DNA from: an uncultured Burkholderiales bacterium
GTDB taxonomy: Bacteria; Pseudomonadota; Gammaproteobacteria; Burkholderiales; Burkholderiaceae_F
Reading direction: 5' to 3'
DNA length: 5,548 bases
NCBI GenBank assembly: GCA_903871435.1
Contig: CAIQGU010000085.1
Span: 1 to 5,548, forward strand
The position numbers and the translations under genes are program-made. The notes below the pieces were generated by a model, which was not told the DNA's origin, ran no database searches, and was given only the letters and a program-made list of their open reading frames with translations. This document shows, piece by piece, positions 1 through 5,548 of the stretch (positions are counted from its first letter, which is position 1; every line of letters starts with the position of its first letter).

Positions 1-676
1 GTGCCAGGGGCGCGCGCAGGATTGCCAAATGACCCGTCTTGATCCAGACCCGGGCGCCGCCTGTGCCCGTCCTCGCGTTGAGGTGTGCATGAACCGGTAG
101 CCGCAGCCAGGATCCCGGCACGAAGGCCTCGCCTTGTTCCACGAAGTCCCCATCGAGCACGAGAAGTTCGAACCCGCCAGCCGCTGGCAGGACAATTTCG
201 GTTTCGGGCGCCCATCGCTCGAGCCGGACTACCTCGTGCGCGTCTTCGAATAACGGCATGACGGCTACGCCTGGTCGGCCCGGTGAAATGCCATACGGCA
301 ATTTCATAGTATTGATTTGGATCTGAGAGCGGTCGGCGGGATCGAATTGCCAGAGCTTGACGAAGATGGTGCATCCGTCCAGTGAGCGCGGTGCATGCGA
401 TGACGTCGGCGGGTTACGCACATACGAGCCGGCCGCGTGGTCACCGTTATCGTCGGAAAAGACGCCTTCCAGGACGAAATACTCTTCACCGCCGTGGTGG
501 GTGTGCGGCGCGAAGCTGCACCCCGGCGCGTATCGAACAATCGAGGTGGCGCGAGCAATCTCGGCACCAACCCGATCGAGCATGCGCCGCTCTACGCCCG
601 GCGACGGGGATGGAACCCACGCCAACCGCTGCGAATGAACCGCGGCGCGCTTGAGGAAGTCTGCATGGATTTCCAT
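1..676 (-). CDS. ChrR-type double cupin protein, 3' end cut by window edge
   Basis: The minus-strand frame is open from an ATG at 676 to the left edge, giving 225 residues without a stop. It begins MEIHADFLKRAAVHSQ. The N-terminal cupin holds HTHHGGEE near residues 58-65 and GSYVRNPPTSSHAP near 83-96. Likely metal ligands are H58, H60, E64 and H94, the H-x-H-x3-E-x29-H spacing known from the cupin domain of the anti-sigma factor ChrR. A second, weaker cupin fold follows (FELLVLDGDF near 169-178, PGSWLRLPVHAHLN near 187-200) without an obvious full ligand set. The protein lacks the N-terminal zinc-binding anti-sigma domain of ChrR, and no sigma factor gene is adjacent, so it is a stand-alone cupin of unknown substrate, probably cytoplasmic. 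Relatives are about 220-230 residues, so little is probably missing. An in-frame GTG at 715 with AAGG ten bases upstream would add 13 residues. I prefer the ATG because the family homology starts there. It is divergent from the DsrE-family gene. Confidence 0.85.
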   Translation of the reverse strand, partial: MEIHADFLKRAAVHSQRLAWVPSPSPGVERRMLDRVGAEIARATSIVRYAPGCSFAPHTHHGGEEYFVLEGVFSDDNGDHAAGSYVRNPPTSSHAPRSLDGCTIFVKLWQFDPADRSQIQINTMKLPYGISPGRPGVAVMPLFEDAHEVVRLERWAPETEIVLPAAGGFELLVLDGDFVEQGEAFVPGSWLRLPVHAHLNARTGTGGARVWIKTGHLAILRAPLA

Positions 677-705
677 GGCGGTAAGCCCCGGTCCGTTCGG
701 CAGGC

Positions 706-711
706 GATAAT
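706..711 (+). promoter_or_regulatory. possible -10 box in the divergent intergenic region
   Basis: GATAAT lies 45 bases upstream of the DsrE-family start, within the 80-bp gap between the divergent cupin and DsrE genes. It matches the sigma-70 -10 consensus at five of six positions. No recognisable -35 box sits 16-18 bases further upstream, so this is only a candidate. No clear operator repeat is visible in the gap. Confidence 0.25.
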
Positions 712-756
712 GCACGACACTGGTACCTTAACCCTATCACGTTCCTCGGAGGTCAA

Positions 757-1110
757 ATGCATTACGCAATTTCAACGACTTGGGGCCCGACGGACGTAAC
801 CCGCGCGGCGCTCCCTTTTGTCTTTGCCGCCTCTGCCGTGCAAGCCGGCGACACGGTCATGATCATGCTGTTTCACGACGCAGTCACGATCGCGCTCGAG
901 GGGGCTCACCAGAAGATGATTCCCTTTGGCCCGCCTTCGCGGTTCGAGGAAATATTTTCCAATCCCAAGGCGCAGGTTTTCGTTTGCAAGCCCTGCGCAG
1001 AGTTGCGCGGCATCAACGAAGACATGCTGGTGAAGAATGCCGTCTTCGGCGGTATGAACGATCTTCATGCGCAAGCCTCCCGCACGGACGCCAAGCTGGT
1101 CAGCTTTTAG
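757..1110 (+). CDS. DsrE-family protein with CxxC motif
   Basis: This encodes a 117-residue soluble protein of the DsrE/DsrF-like family, whose characterised members bind or relay sulfur on a conserved cysteine. It starts MHYAISTTWGPTDVTRAALP, followed by an alternating hydrophobic strand (DTVMIMLFHDAV, residues 32-43). The key signature is VFVCKPCAELRGI (residues 74-86), where C77 and C80 form a CxxC pair at the usual position of the family cysteine. Length and fold pattern fit a single complete DsrE domain. The start is supported by GGAGG at 748-752, four bases before the ATG. The gene stands alone on the plus strand, divergent from the cupin gene and convergent with the TSUP transporter gene. 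That pairing suggests a role in handling reduced sulfur, but this is inference from context. It is not part of a dsrEFH operon, so dissimilatory sulfur oxidation is not implied. Substrate and partner are unknown. Confidence 0.87.
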   Translation: MHYAISTTWGPTDVTRAALPFVFAASAVQAGDTVMIMLFHDAVTIALEGAHQKMIPFGPPSRFEEIFSNPKAQVFVCKPCAELRGINEDMLVKNAVFGGMNDLHAQASRTDAKLVSF

Positions 1111-1120
1111 CAAACGTCGT

Positions 1121-1139
1121 CCGGCGCGGCATTCGCCGG
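1121..1139. terminator. short hairpin between convergent genes
   Basis: A perfect 6-bp inverted repeat, CCGGCG at 1121-1126 and CGCCGG at 1134-1139 with a 7-base loop, sits in the 31-bp gap between the stops of the convergent DsrE and TSUP genes. It could act as a bidirectional terminator. No T-run follows on either strand, so intrinsic termination would be weak. Confidence 0.35.
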
Positions 1140-1141
1140 GG

Positions 1142-1966
1142 TCAGCGGGCGGCCCTGAAAATCAATATTGCCGCCGCACAGAACATCACGGCGGCAAAGC
1201 TCTGCTGCAAGCGCGGACCTGCGATCCGGGGAGCAATCCTGCGACCTGCCAGCATTCCGGCCAGCGACCCGCCGACGAATGGCAAGGCCACCATCCATGG
1301 CAGCGTGCGACCCATCGCCATGCTGGTGACAACGGTGCCCGCGCTCGTGAGCGCGATGTTCATCAGGGAGGTGGCCACCGCCGAATGCATCGACAGTACC
1401 GTTCCCGCACGCAGTGCTGGAACGATGACGAATCCTCCGCCCACGCCGAGCATCCCCGACAGGAATCCGGTGGTGGCGCCGATGCTGGAAATGACCATCG
1501 CGCATCGGCTGGTCCAGACGAGGCGGCCCGTTGTTTCGTTCGCGCGGCATAAAGGACCCCGGGCGGGCTTGCCGTCACCCGCGACCGTTGCGCGTACCAC
1601 TTGTGTTTCGGCCGGATTTCCGCGCGCCTGCACGATCAACCGCAGCGCAACGACGACAAGGACAGCGGCGAACGCGGCAGTCAACCAGGAATCGGGAAGT
1701 CGATCGGCGAGCCTGAGGCCCAGCGGCGCCGTCAAGCACCCCACCAGCGCCATGACAATCGCTGCACGGTAACGTACAAAGCTCGCGTTCCAGGCAACCA
1801 GCGTGCCCAATGTCGCCGCGGCGCACACGGCGATCAAGGCCACGGGCATTGCCTGAGCGATGGTCCAGCCAAGTCCGAGCATCAGCAGCGGTACCGCAAA
1901 TACCGAACCACCGGCGCCGGTGAGACCCAGAACCAAGCCGACGAGCACGCCAAAAAATGTCACCAC
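1142..1966 (-). CDS. TSUP family (TauE/SafE-like) membrane transporter
   Basis: This encodes a 274-residue inner-membrane protein of the TSUP family, whose members export or import sulfite, sulfoacetate, thiosulfate or other organosulfur anions. It shows the family's internal duplication. Repeat one has GLTGAGGSVFAVPLLMLGLG (residues 14-33) and repeat two has GMLGVGGGFVIVPAL (171-185). About eight hydrophobic segments can be seen, near residues 3-30, 36-60, 67-86, 93-113, 152-184, 192-216, 222-243 and 255-272. The two halves are joined by a polar loop at 114-150. The start is GTG at 1966 followed by a second GTG. AGGA (complement of 1977-1980) lies ten bases upstream, and the first helix begins almost at once, as usual for the family. 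The frame stays open upstream but holds no better start nearby. The gene converges on the DsrE gene, which favours a sulfur-compound substrate. The actual substrate cannot be read from the sequence. Confidence 0.9.
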   Translation of the reverse strand: MVTFFGVLVGLVLGLTGAGGSVFAVPLLMLGLGWTIAQAMPVALIAVCAAATLGTLVAWNASFVRYRAAIVMALVGCLTAPLGLRLADRLPDSWLTAAFAAVLVVVALRLIVQARGNPAETQVVRATVAGDGKPARGPLCRANETTGRLVWTSRCAMVISSIGATTGFLSGMLGVGGGFVIVPALRAGTVLSMHSAVATSLMNIALTSAGTVVTSMAMGRTLPWMVALPFVGGSLAGMLAGRRIAPRIAGPRLQQSFAAVMFCAAAILIFRAAR

Positions 1967-2067
1967 GTCAGCTCTATCCTGGGTATTGGGGGGCAGCCAT
2001 TGGGCGCAAGGTAAAACCAGATACTCGGCGTAATGGACTGACGTTGGGCATTCCTGGCACCCGGGGG

Positions 2068-2096
2068 CTTGAAACCCGCAGGCTACTCCCCCAGAT
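2068..2096 (+). promoter_or_regulatory. RpoH (sigma-32) heat-shock promoter of hsp20
   Basis: CTTGAAA at 2068-2074 is a perfect match to the sigma-32 -35 element. After a 14-base spacer, CCCCAGAT at 2089-2096 matches the CCCCATnT -10 element at all but one defined position. Transcription would begin near 2101-2105, giving an untranslated leader of about 70 bases before the Hsp20 start. A heat-shock promoter immediately before a small heat shock gene is mutually supporting. The rest of the gap between the TSUP gene and this box (1967-2067) shows nothing I can assign. Confidence 0.78.
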
Positions 2097-2115
2097 ACGG
2101 TTCACTTGGCGCCCT

Positions 2116-2167
2116 GCCGGACGAATCGTGACGGCTCGCCTCCCTTAACCTGAATGCAGAGGATTAA
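2116..2167 (+). promoter_or_regulatory. candidate RNA thermometer in the hsp20 leader
   Basis: Two hairpins can be drawn in the leader. The first pairs GCCG 2116-2119 with CGGC 2132-2135, and ACG 2121-2123 with CGT 2127-2129, closing an AAT loop. The second pairs TTAACCT 2145-2151 with AGGATTAA 2160-2167, seven base pairs with A2163 bulged. It buries the GG of the Shine-Dalgarno sequence. A weak, A/T-rich, bulged stem over the ribosome site is the layout of ROSE-like and fourU thermometers known upstream of hsp20 genes. The sequence does not carry the canonical ROSE U[U/C]GCU motif, so this is a structural inference only. Confidence 0.33.
2158..2163 (+). promoter_or_regulatory. Shine-Dalgarno site that decides the hsp20 start
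   Basis: AGAGGA sits eight bases before the ATG at 2172 and inside the coding part of the longer reading that would start at the in-frame ATG at 2154. The upstream ATG has no comparable site, so translation most likely begins at 2172. Confidence 0.75.
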
Positions 2168-2171
2168 TAAA

Positions 2172-2612
2172 ATGAACGCCATCATCCGCCGCGAACCCCT
2201 GGGTTCCTTTATCGACGAGATCTTTTCCGACTATTTCACGCGCACGGGTTTCCCGACTGCCGGCCGCAACAACACTGCGCCGGGCGCCGCGCTGGCCCGA
2301 ACCGATGTGATCGACCGCGGTGACAAATACGCCATCACGGTCGACCTGCCGGGCGTCAGCAAGGACGACATCCGCGTGACGGTCGAAGGCGCGCGTGTTG
2401 CCATCGCGGCCGAAAGCCGTTCGTCGAACGAAACCAAGGACGGCGACAAGGTCCTGCACGCCGAGCGCCATGCCGCCAGCTACGCGCGCAGCCTGGAACT
2501 GCCTGTCGAAGTCACCGACGAAAACGCCGATGCCAGCTTCGAAAACGGCGTGCTGCACCTGACGCTGCCCAAGCGTGCGCACGTCGCCGGCCGCCGCCTG
2601 ACGGTGCGCTGA
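2172..2612 (+). CDS. Hsp20/alpha-crystallin small heat shock protein
   Basis: This encodes a 146-residue cytoplasmic chaperone that holds unfolding proteins in a refoldable state without ATP, acting as a large oligomer. The N-terminal arm is about 40 residues (MNAIIRREPLGSFIDEIFSDYF). The alpha-crystallin domain runs from about 42 to 135: DVIDRGDKYAITVDLPGVSKDD opens it, VEGARVAIAAE follows, and the family signature ASFENGVLHLTLPKR lies at 121-135. The tail RRLTVR contains LTV, a plausible form of the I/V-x-I/V motif that docks neighbouring dimers. Length is normal for a class A bacterial sHsp. An in-frame ATG at 2154 would add MQRINK, but the ribosome site at 2158-2163 favours the shorter form. 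The gene is monocistronic, with its own sigma-32 promoter upstream and a strong hairpin terminator downstream. It is separate from the riboflavin genes that follow. Confidence 0.93.
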   Translation: MNAIIRREPLGSFIDEIFSDYFTRTGFPTAGRNNTAPGAALARTDVIDRGDKYAITVDLPGVSKDDIRVTVEGARVAIAAESRSSNETKDGDKVLHAERHAASYARSLELPVEVTDENADASFENGVLHLTLPKRAHVAGRRLTVR

Positions 2613-2627
2613 GCGCTCGACTCGCGA

Positions 2628-2652
2628 CCGCGCCCGCCGCTAGCGGGCGCGG
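2628..2652 (+). terminator. hairpin terminator after hsp20
   Basis: A perfect 10-bp GC stem pairs CCGCGCCCGC at 2628-2637 with GCGGGCGCGG at 2643-2652, with a 5-base loop. It starts 15 bases after the Hsp20 stop. A pyrimidine-rich stretch with only scattered T bases (CCCTTCCTT, 2660-2668) follows instead of a clean T-run. It should separate the heat-shock unit from the riboflavin operon. Confidence 0.65.
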
Positions 2653-2712
2653 GCCGGGACCCTTCCTTGCCCCCATTCTCGGGGAGCAGGGGAGGGTGGC
2701 CTGCTACGCGGG

Positions 2713-2718
2713 TAAAAT
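2713..2718 (+). promoter_or_regulatory. possible -10 box of the rib operon
   Basis: TAAAAT lies only nine bases before the ribD ATG and matches the sigma-70 -10 consensus at five of six positions. No convincing -35 element is seen 16-18 bases upstream. If used, the transcript would be almost leaderless, which agrees with the lack of a good Shine-Dalgarno sequence before ribD (only GGGTCAAG). The whole gap 2613-2727 shows no FMN riboswitch. Confidence 0.35.
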
Positions 2719-2727
2719 CGGGTCAAG

Positions 2728-3816
2728 ATGTATTCCGAATCCGACCCGCGTTTCATGCAGCTGGCCCTGGAGTTGGGCGCGCGGGCGCTGCAGGCCTCGC
2801 CCAACCCGCGCGTCGGTTGCGTTATCGTGCGCGACGACGTCATCCTGGGCGAGGGCTACACCCAGCAACCCGGGTCCAGCCATGCCGAGATTGCTGCCCT
2901 CCTGGACGCCCGGCGTCGTGGCAACGACGTGGCAGGCGCCACGGTTTACGTCACGCTGGAACCGTGTTCACATTTTGGCCGCACCCCGCCCTGCGCCACG
3001 GCGCTCATCGAAGCGCGCGTCGCGCGCGTCGTAGCCGCGGTAGAGGACCCCAACCCGCAGGTCTCGGGCCGCGGCATGGAGATGCTGCGCAGCGCGGGCA
3101 TCGACGTGCGTTGCGGCCTGTTGCGCCAGGAAGCCGTGGACGCCAACATCGGTTTTTTCTCGCGTATGAATCGCGGCCGTCCCTGGGTGCGCATCAAGCT
3201 TGCCGCCAGCCTTGACGGCCGTTCCGCGCTGGAGAACGGTGTTTCCCAGTGGATCACCGGCGAGCCGGCACGCGCCGATGGCCATGCCTGGCGCGCACGT
3301 GCCTGCGCCATACTCACCGGCAGCGGCACCATACGCAGCGATGATCCCCTCCTCACCGCGCGCCATGCCGAGACCCCGCGTCAACCCCTCAAGGTGATCG
3401 CCGACAGCCAGCTGCGCACCAGCATCAACGCGCGCATCTTCGATGGCAACCCGGTACTGCTGGCAGCGGCGCGGGCCGATGCGGCCGATACCGAACGCTA
3501 TGCAAATCGCAATGCGCAGATCGTTGTGCTTCCCGGTGCGGATGGTCATGTGGACCTCGCCGAACTGCTACGTGAACTGGGCCGCCGCGGCATCAACGAA
3601 CTCCATGTGGAGGCCGGCCCCACGCTGGGCGGCGCCCTGGTACGAGAAGGGCTGGCCGACGAACTCCTGATCTACCTGGCGCCGCTGCTGCTCGGGCCGG
3701 GCCGCGCCATGCTCGATCTTCCGGCGCTGTCGGCGCTGGCCGGCGCGACGCGCGTGCACATCCACGAAATCACGCGCATCGGTCCCGATGTGCGCATTCT
3801 TGCGAGGTTTTCCTGA
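2728..3816 (+). CDS. ribD: bifunctional pyrimidine deaminase/reductase RibD
   Basis: This catalyses two consecutive riboflavin steps in the cytoplasm: deamination of 2,5-diamino-6-ribosylamino-pyrimidinone 5'-phosphate, then NADPH-dependent reduction of the ribosyl side chain. It has 362 residues, normal for the family. The N-terminal cytidine-deaminase-type domain (about 1-145) has SPNPRVGCVIV (24-34) and the zinc site H52-A-E54, with C80 and C89 in PCSHFGRTPPC. E54 is the proton shuttle. The C-terminal RibD reductase domain (about 153-362) has RIKLAASLDGRSA (155-167), the WITGEPAR and ILTGSGTIRSDDPLL region (175-209), and LHVEAGPTLGGALV (292-305), which binds the nucleotide cofactor. The start at 2728 gives the usual short lead before the deaminase fold. 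A second ATG at 2755 would cut into it. Its stop is two bases before the ribE start, so the two genes are co-transcribed and probably translationally coupled. Confidence 0.96.
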   Translation: MYSESDPRFMQLALELGARALQASPNPRVGCVIVRDDVILGEGYTQQPGSSHAEIAALLDARRRGNDVAGATVYVTLEPCSHFGRTPPCATALIEARVARVVAAVEDPNPQVSGRGMEMLRSAGIDVRCGLLRQEAVDANIGFFSRMNRGRPWVRIKLAASLDGRSALENGVSQWITGEPARADGHAWRARACAILTGSGTIRSDDPLLTARHAETPRQPLKVIADSQLRTSINARIFDGNPVLLAAARADAADTERYANRNAQIVVLPGADGHVDLAELLRELGRRGINELHVEAGPTLGGALVREGLADELLIYLAPLLLGPGRAMLDLPALSALAGATRVHIHEITRIGPDVRILARFS

Positions 3817-3818
3817 TC

Positions 3819-4451
3819 ATGTTCACCGGTCTGGTTCAAGGCGTAGGCCGTATTGTTTCCGTCGATCCGCTGGAAACGGGCGTGCACATCGCGATCGATG
3901 CGCAGGCGCTGGCGCCGCGCCCCATCGCGATAGGCGACAGCATTGCCGTGAGCGGCGTCTGCCTCACGGCCACCACCATTGCCGATGGCGTTTTTGGCGC
4001 CGATGTTTCGCGCGAAACGCTCTCCCGAACCGCGGGCCTGGACCGCTGCCGCGCCGTCAATCTCGAAACCTCGCTGGCCCTGGGCGACAAGCTGGGCGGT
4101 CACCTGGTGGCGGGCCATGTCGACGGCATTGGTACCGTTCTGCGGTGTTCTCCGGTGGGTGAGTCCGTCGAGCTGGTCATACTGGCCCCCGCCGACCTGG
4201 CGCGGTTCCTCGCCGTCAAGGGCTCCGTCTGCGTCGATGGGGTGAGCCTGACCGTAAACCGCGTCCAGGACCACGGCGGGTCCGGCGGCCTCCAGGGCTG
4301 CGAATTCTCCATCAACCTCATACCGCACACCGTTGCCGCCACCACGCTGCGGGAACTTGCCACCGGTATGCCGGTGAATCTCGAGATCGACCTCATCGCC
4401 CGCTATGTCGGCCGCATGCTGGAGGCGGCAACGGGAAATCCAGGGGCGTAA
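3819..4451 (+). CDS. ribE: riboflavin synthase alpha subunit
   Basis: This performs the last step of the pathway, dismutating two molecules of 6,7-dimethyl-8-ribityllumazine into riboflavin and the pyrimidine intermediate. It has 210 residues built from two lumazine-binding repeats. Repeat one opens with MFTGLVQGVGRI, carries GVCLT with C48, and ends about residue 90. Repeat two has GGHLVAGHVDG (93-103, H95 and H100), K134, GVSLTVN (141-147), INLIPHT (165-171) and VNLEIDLIARYVGRM (186-200). These are the conserved substrate-contacting segments. The loop at about 148-161 is glycine-rich and about nine residues longer than in the E. coli enzyme, which should not affect function. The enzyme is a homotrimer in known cases. 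The start lies two bases after the ribD stop, with a weak GAGG at 3804-3807. The gene is also called ribC in some species. It is followed 33 bases later by the DHBP synthase gene. Confidence 0.96.
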   Translation: MFTGLVQGVGRIVSVDPLETGVHIAIDAQALAPRPIAIGDSIAVSGVCLTATTIADGVFGADVSRETLSRTAGLDRCRAVNLETSLALGDKLGGHLVAGHVDGIGTVLRCSPVGESVELVILAPADLARFLAVKGSVCVDGVSLTVNRVQDHGGSGGLQGCEFSINLIPHTVAATTLRELATGMPVNLEIDLIARYVGRMLEAATGNPGA

Positions 4452-4470
4452 TAGAATCCCTACCTTTACT

Positions 4471-4476
4471 GGAAGG
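4471..4476 (+). promoter_or_regulatory. Shine-Dalgarno site of ribBA
   Basis: GGAAGG lies eight bases before the ATG at 4485 and fixes the start. It can pair with CCTACC-type sequence just upstream (4459-4464, five pairs around one A-A mismatch, loop TTTACT), a weak fold that may or may not matter. Confidence 0.7.
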
Positions 4477-4484
4477 CGTTCCCC

Positions 4485-5548
4485 ATGCTGACCGCAGTGC
4501 CTAATCCTGGCGACCCGGCTGGCGAACCCTCGCCGGGGGATTCCGCGGCGATTTCTCCGACGAGCGAACTCGTCGAAGAAATCCGTAACGGTCGCATCGT
4601 CGTGCTCATCGACGATGAAGACCGCGAAAACGAAGGCGACCTGCTCTTTGCGGCCGACTTCGTCACCCCCGAGAAGATCAATTTCCTCGCCAAGTACGGG
4701 CGCGGCCTCATCTGCATGCCCATCACCGCCGAGCATGCCCAGCGGCTGCAGCTGGGCCCCATGGCGGGCCGCAATGGCACCGTACATGGCACCAACTTCA
4801 CGGTAGCCATCGAGGCGGCTGAAGGCGTGTCCACTGGAATATCGGCGGCTGATCGCGCCCACACCATACGCGTGGCCTCGCGGCCCGACGCCGCGCCGGC
4901 CGACATTGTCCAGCCCGGCCACGTGTTCCCCCTTGTGTCCCAGCCGGGTGGCGTGCTGGTACGCGCCGGTCATACCGAAGCGTGCTGCGATCTGGCGCGC
5001 CTCGCCGGCCTCACGCCGGCGGCCGTGCTGTGTGAAATCATGAACGAGGATGGCACGATGGCGCGCCTGCCGGACCTCATCCGGTTCGCCCGCCAGCACC
5101 AGCTCAAGCTGGGTACCATTGCCGACCTGATCGAGTACCGCGCCGCCAATGAATCCATGATCGAGCGCCTGGCGCAGCGCCGCGTGCGCACGCCCGCGGG
5201 CGAGTTCGATCTCTTCGTCTACCGCGACAAGCCCACCGGTTCGGCGCACATCGCCTTGCTGCGCGGTACTCCCAATCCCCATGCGGAAGTGCTGGTGCGC
5301 GTGCACGAGCCGCTATCCGTACTCGACCTCCTGGAAGTTGATCACCAGGGGGGGCATTCCTGGCCACTGGCCAAGGCCCTGGCCGCAATATCCGCTGCTC
5401 CGTGCGGCGCGCGGGTCATGCTCAAGTGTGGCGACAGCAGCGAACGGCTGTTGCAGAGCCTGGTTCCCACTGGCGAAGGCGCGGGTCCGGCGGCCGATCG
5501 GCGCGGCGGTGATCGTCACCAGTTGCGCACCTACGGTGTCGGCGCGCA
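4485..5548 (+). CDS. ribBA: DHBP synthase with degenerate GTP cyclohydrolase II domain (RibBX type), cut by right edge
   Basis: The N-terminal half makes 3,4-dihydroxy-2-butanone 4-phosphate from ribulose 5-phosphate, the four-carbon donor for lumazine. Of this gene, 354 residues are visible and the frame is still open at the edge. The RibB domain (about 27-225) has all the main motifs: DDEDRENEGDL (43-53), GVSTGISAADRAHTI (114-128), PGHVFPL (144-150), RAGHTEA (160-166) and CEIMNEDG (183-190). A proline-rich leader of about 25 residues precedes it. The C-terminal part (about 230-354) aligns with GTP cyclohydrolase II at VRVHEPLSVLD and at HQLRTYGVGA. Where that enzyme has the zinc-binding GSLRCDCG motif, this protein has DHQGGHSW, and where it has LRQEGRG, this one has LKCGDSS. 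The cyclohydrolase activity is therefore almost certainly absent. Such RibB-plus-decayed-RibA fusions are common in Proteobacteria. Databases often still call them ribBA. The start is set by GGAAGG at 4471-4476. In relatives ribH usually follows. Confidence 0.93.
   Translation, partial: MLTAVPNPGDPAGEPSPGDSAAISPTSELVEEIRNGRIVVLIDDEDRENEGDLLFAADFVTPEKINFLAKYGRGLICMPITAEHAQRLQLGPMAGRNGTVHGTNFTVAIEAAEGVSTGISAADRAHTIRVASRPDAAPADIVQPGHVFPLVSQPGGVLVRAGHTEACCDLARLAGLTPAAVLCEIMNEDGTMARLPDLIRFARQHQLKLGTIADLIEYRAANESMIERLAQRRVRTPAGEFDLFVYRDKPTGSAHIALLRGTPNPHAEVLVRVHEPLSVLDLLEVDHQGGHSWPLAKALAAISAAPCGARVMLKCGDSSERLLQSLVPTGEGAGPAADRRGGDRHQLRTYGVGA

Noticed and set aside
357..799. Several short plus-strand frames opposite the cupin gene
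   Set aside because: They are shadows of the cupin frame. The minus-strand reading has full cupin motifs and no stop to the window edge.
780..1772. 330-codon plus-strand open frame across the DsrE gene and antisense to the TSUP gene
   Set aside because: It is arginine- and alanine-rich, has no family resemblance, and lies over two clear genes in other frames.
2154..2171. Six-codon N-terminal extension of Hsp20 from the ATG at 2154
   Set aside because: The extension contains the Shine-Dalgarno sequence of the ATG at 2172 and has none of its own.
2611..2618. Palindrome GAGCGCTC at the hsp20 stop
   Set aside because: An 8-bp palindrome is expected by chance in GC-rich DNA, and it occurs once with no partner site.
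2613..2727. FMN riboswitch before ribD
   Set aside because: The conserved RFN segments are missing, and the gap is largely occupied by the hsp20 terminator.
3672..5306. Very long antisense open frame (544 codons) opposite ribD's end, ribE and ribBA
   Set aside because: It is the mirror of GC-rich coding DNA. The product is rich in G, A, R, H and Q with no recognisable domain, and the plus-strand genes beneath it are unambiguous.
1..5548. Mobile elements, CRISPR arrays, tRNA or rRNA genes, long direct repeats
   Set aside because: None was seen on reading both strands. All space is accounted for by six ordinary genes, one edge-cut cupin and short gaps.

Overview
The window is GC-rich chromosomal DNA, most likely from a betaproteobacterium of the order Burkholderiales (Alcaligenaceae-like). 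This placement is an inference. It rests on the gene order ribD-ribE-ribBA, a DHBP synthase fused to a decayed GTP cyclohydrolase II domain, strong G/C third-position bias, and TAnAAT boxes just upstream of starts. No taxonomic search was possible.

Left part (1-1966): a small stress- or sulfur-flavoured neighbourhood of three genes. A two-cupin protein of the ChrR-cupin type lies on the minus strand and runs off the left edge. It is divergent from a DsrE-family protein with a CxxC motif on the plus strand. The DsrE gene converges on a TSUP (TauE/SafE-like) eight-helix membrane protein on the minus strand. A short GC hairpin separates the two convergent genes.

Middle (1967-2727): a free-standing small heat shock protein gene (Hsp20). 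It is preceded by a well-matched RpoH (sigma-32) promoter and a leader of about 70 nt that can fold over its Shine-Dalgarno sequence. It ends in a strong 10-bp stem terminator. This is a self-contained heat-shock transcription unit.

Right part (2728-5548): the riboflavin biosynthesis operon ribD-ribE-ribBA, tightly packed on the plus strand and cut by the right edge. RibD supplies the pyrimidine deaminase and reductase steps. The RibB half of the last gene makes the four-carbon unit (DHBP). RibE dismutates lumazine to riboflavin. The lumazine synthase gene (ribH) is not in the window and would be expected just beyond the right edge. The GTP cyclohydrolase II-like half of the last gene lacks the zinc-binding cysteines and the RQEGRG-type motif, so GTP cyclohydrolase II must be encoded elsewhere. 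No FMN riboswitch is visible before ribD.

I found no mobile element, CRISPR array, tRNA or rRNA, and nothing that clearly amounts to an undescribed system. The most useful observations are the double-layer heat-shock control signals at hsp20, the degenerate RibA domain, and the cupin/DsrE/TSUP cluster of unknown joint function.
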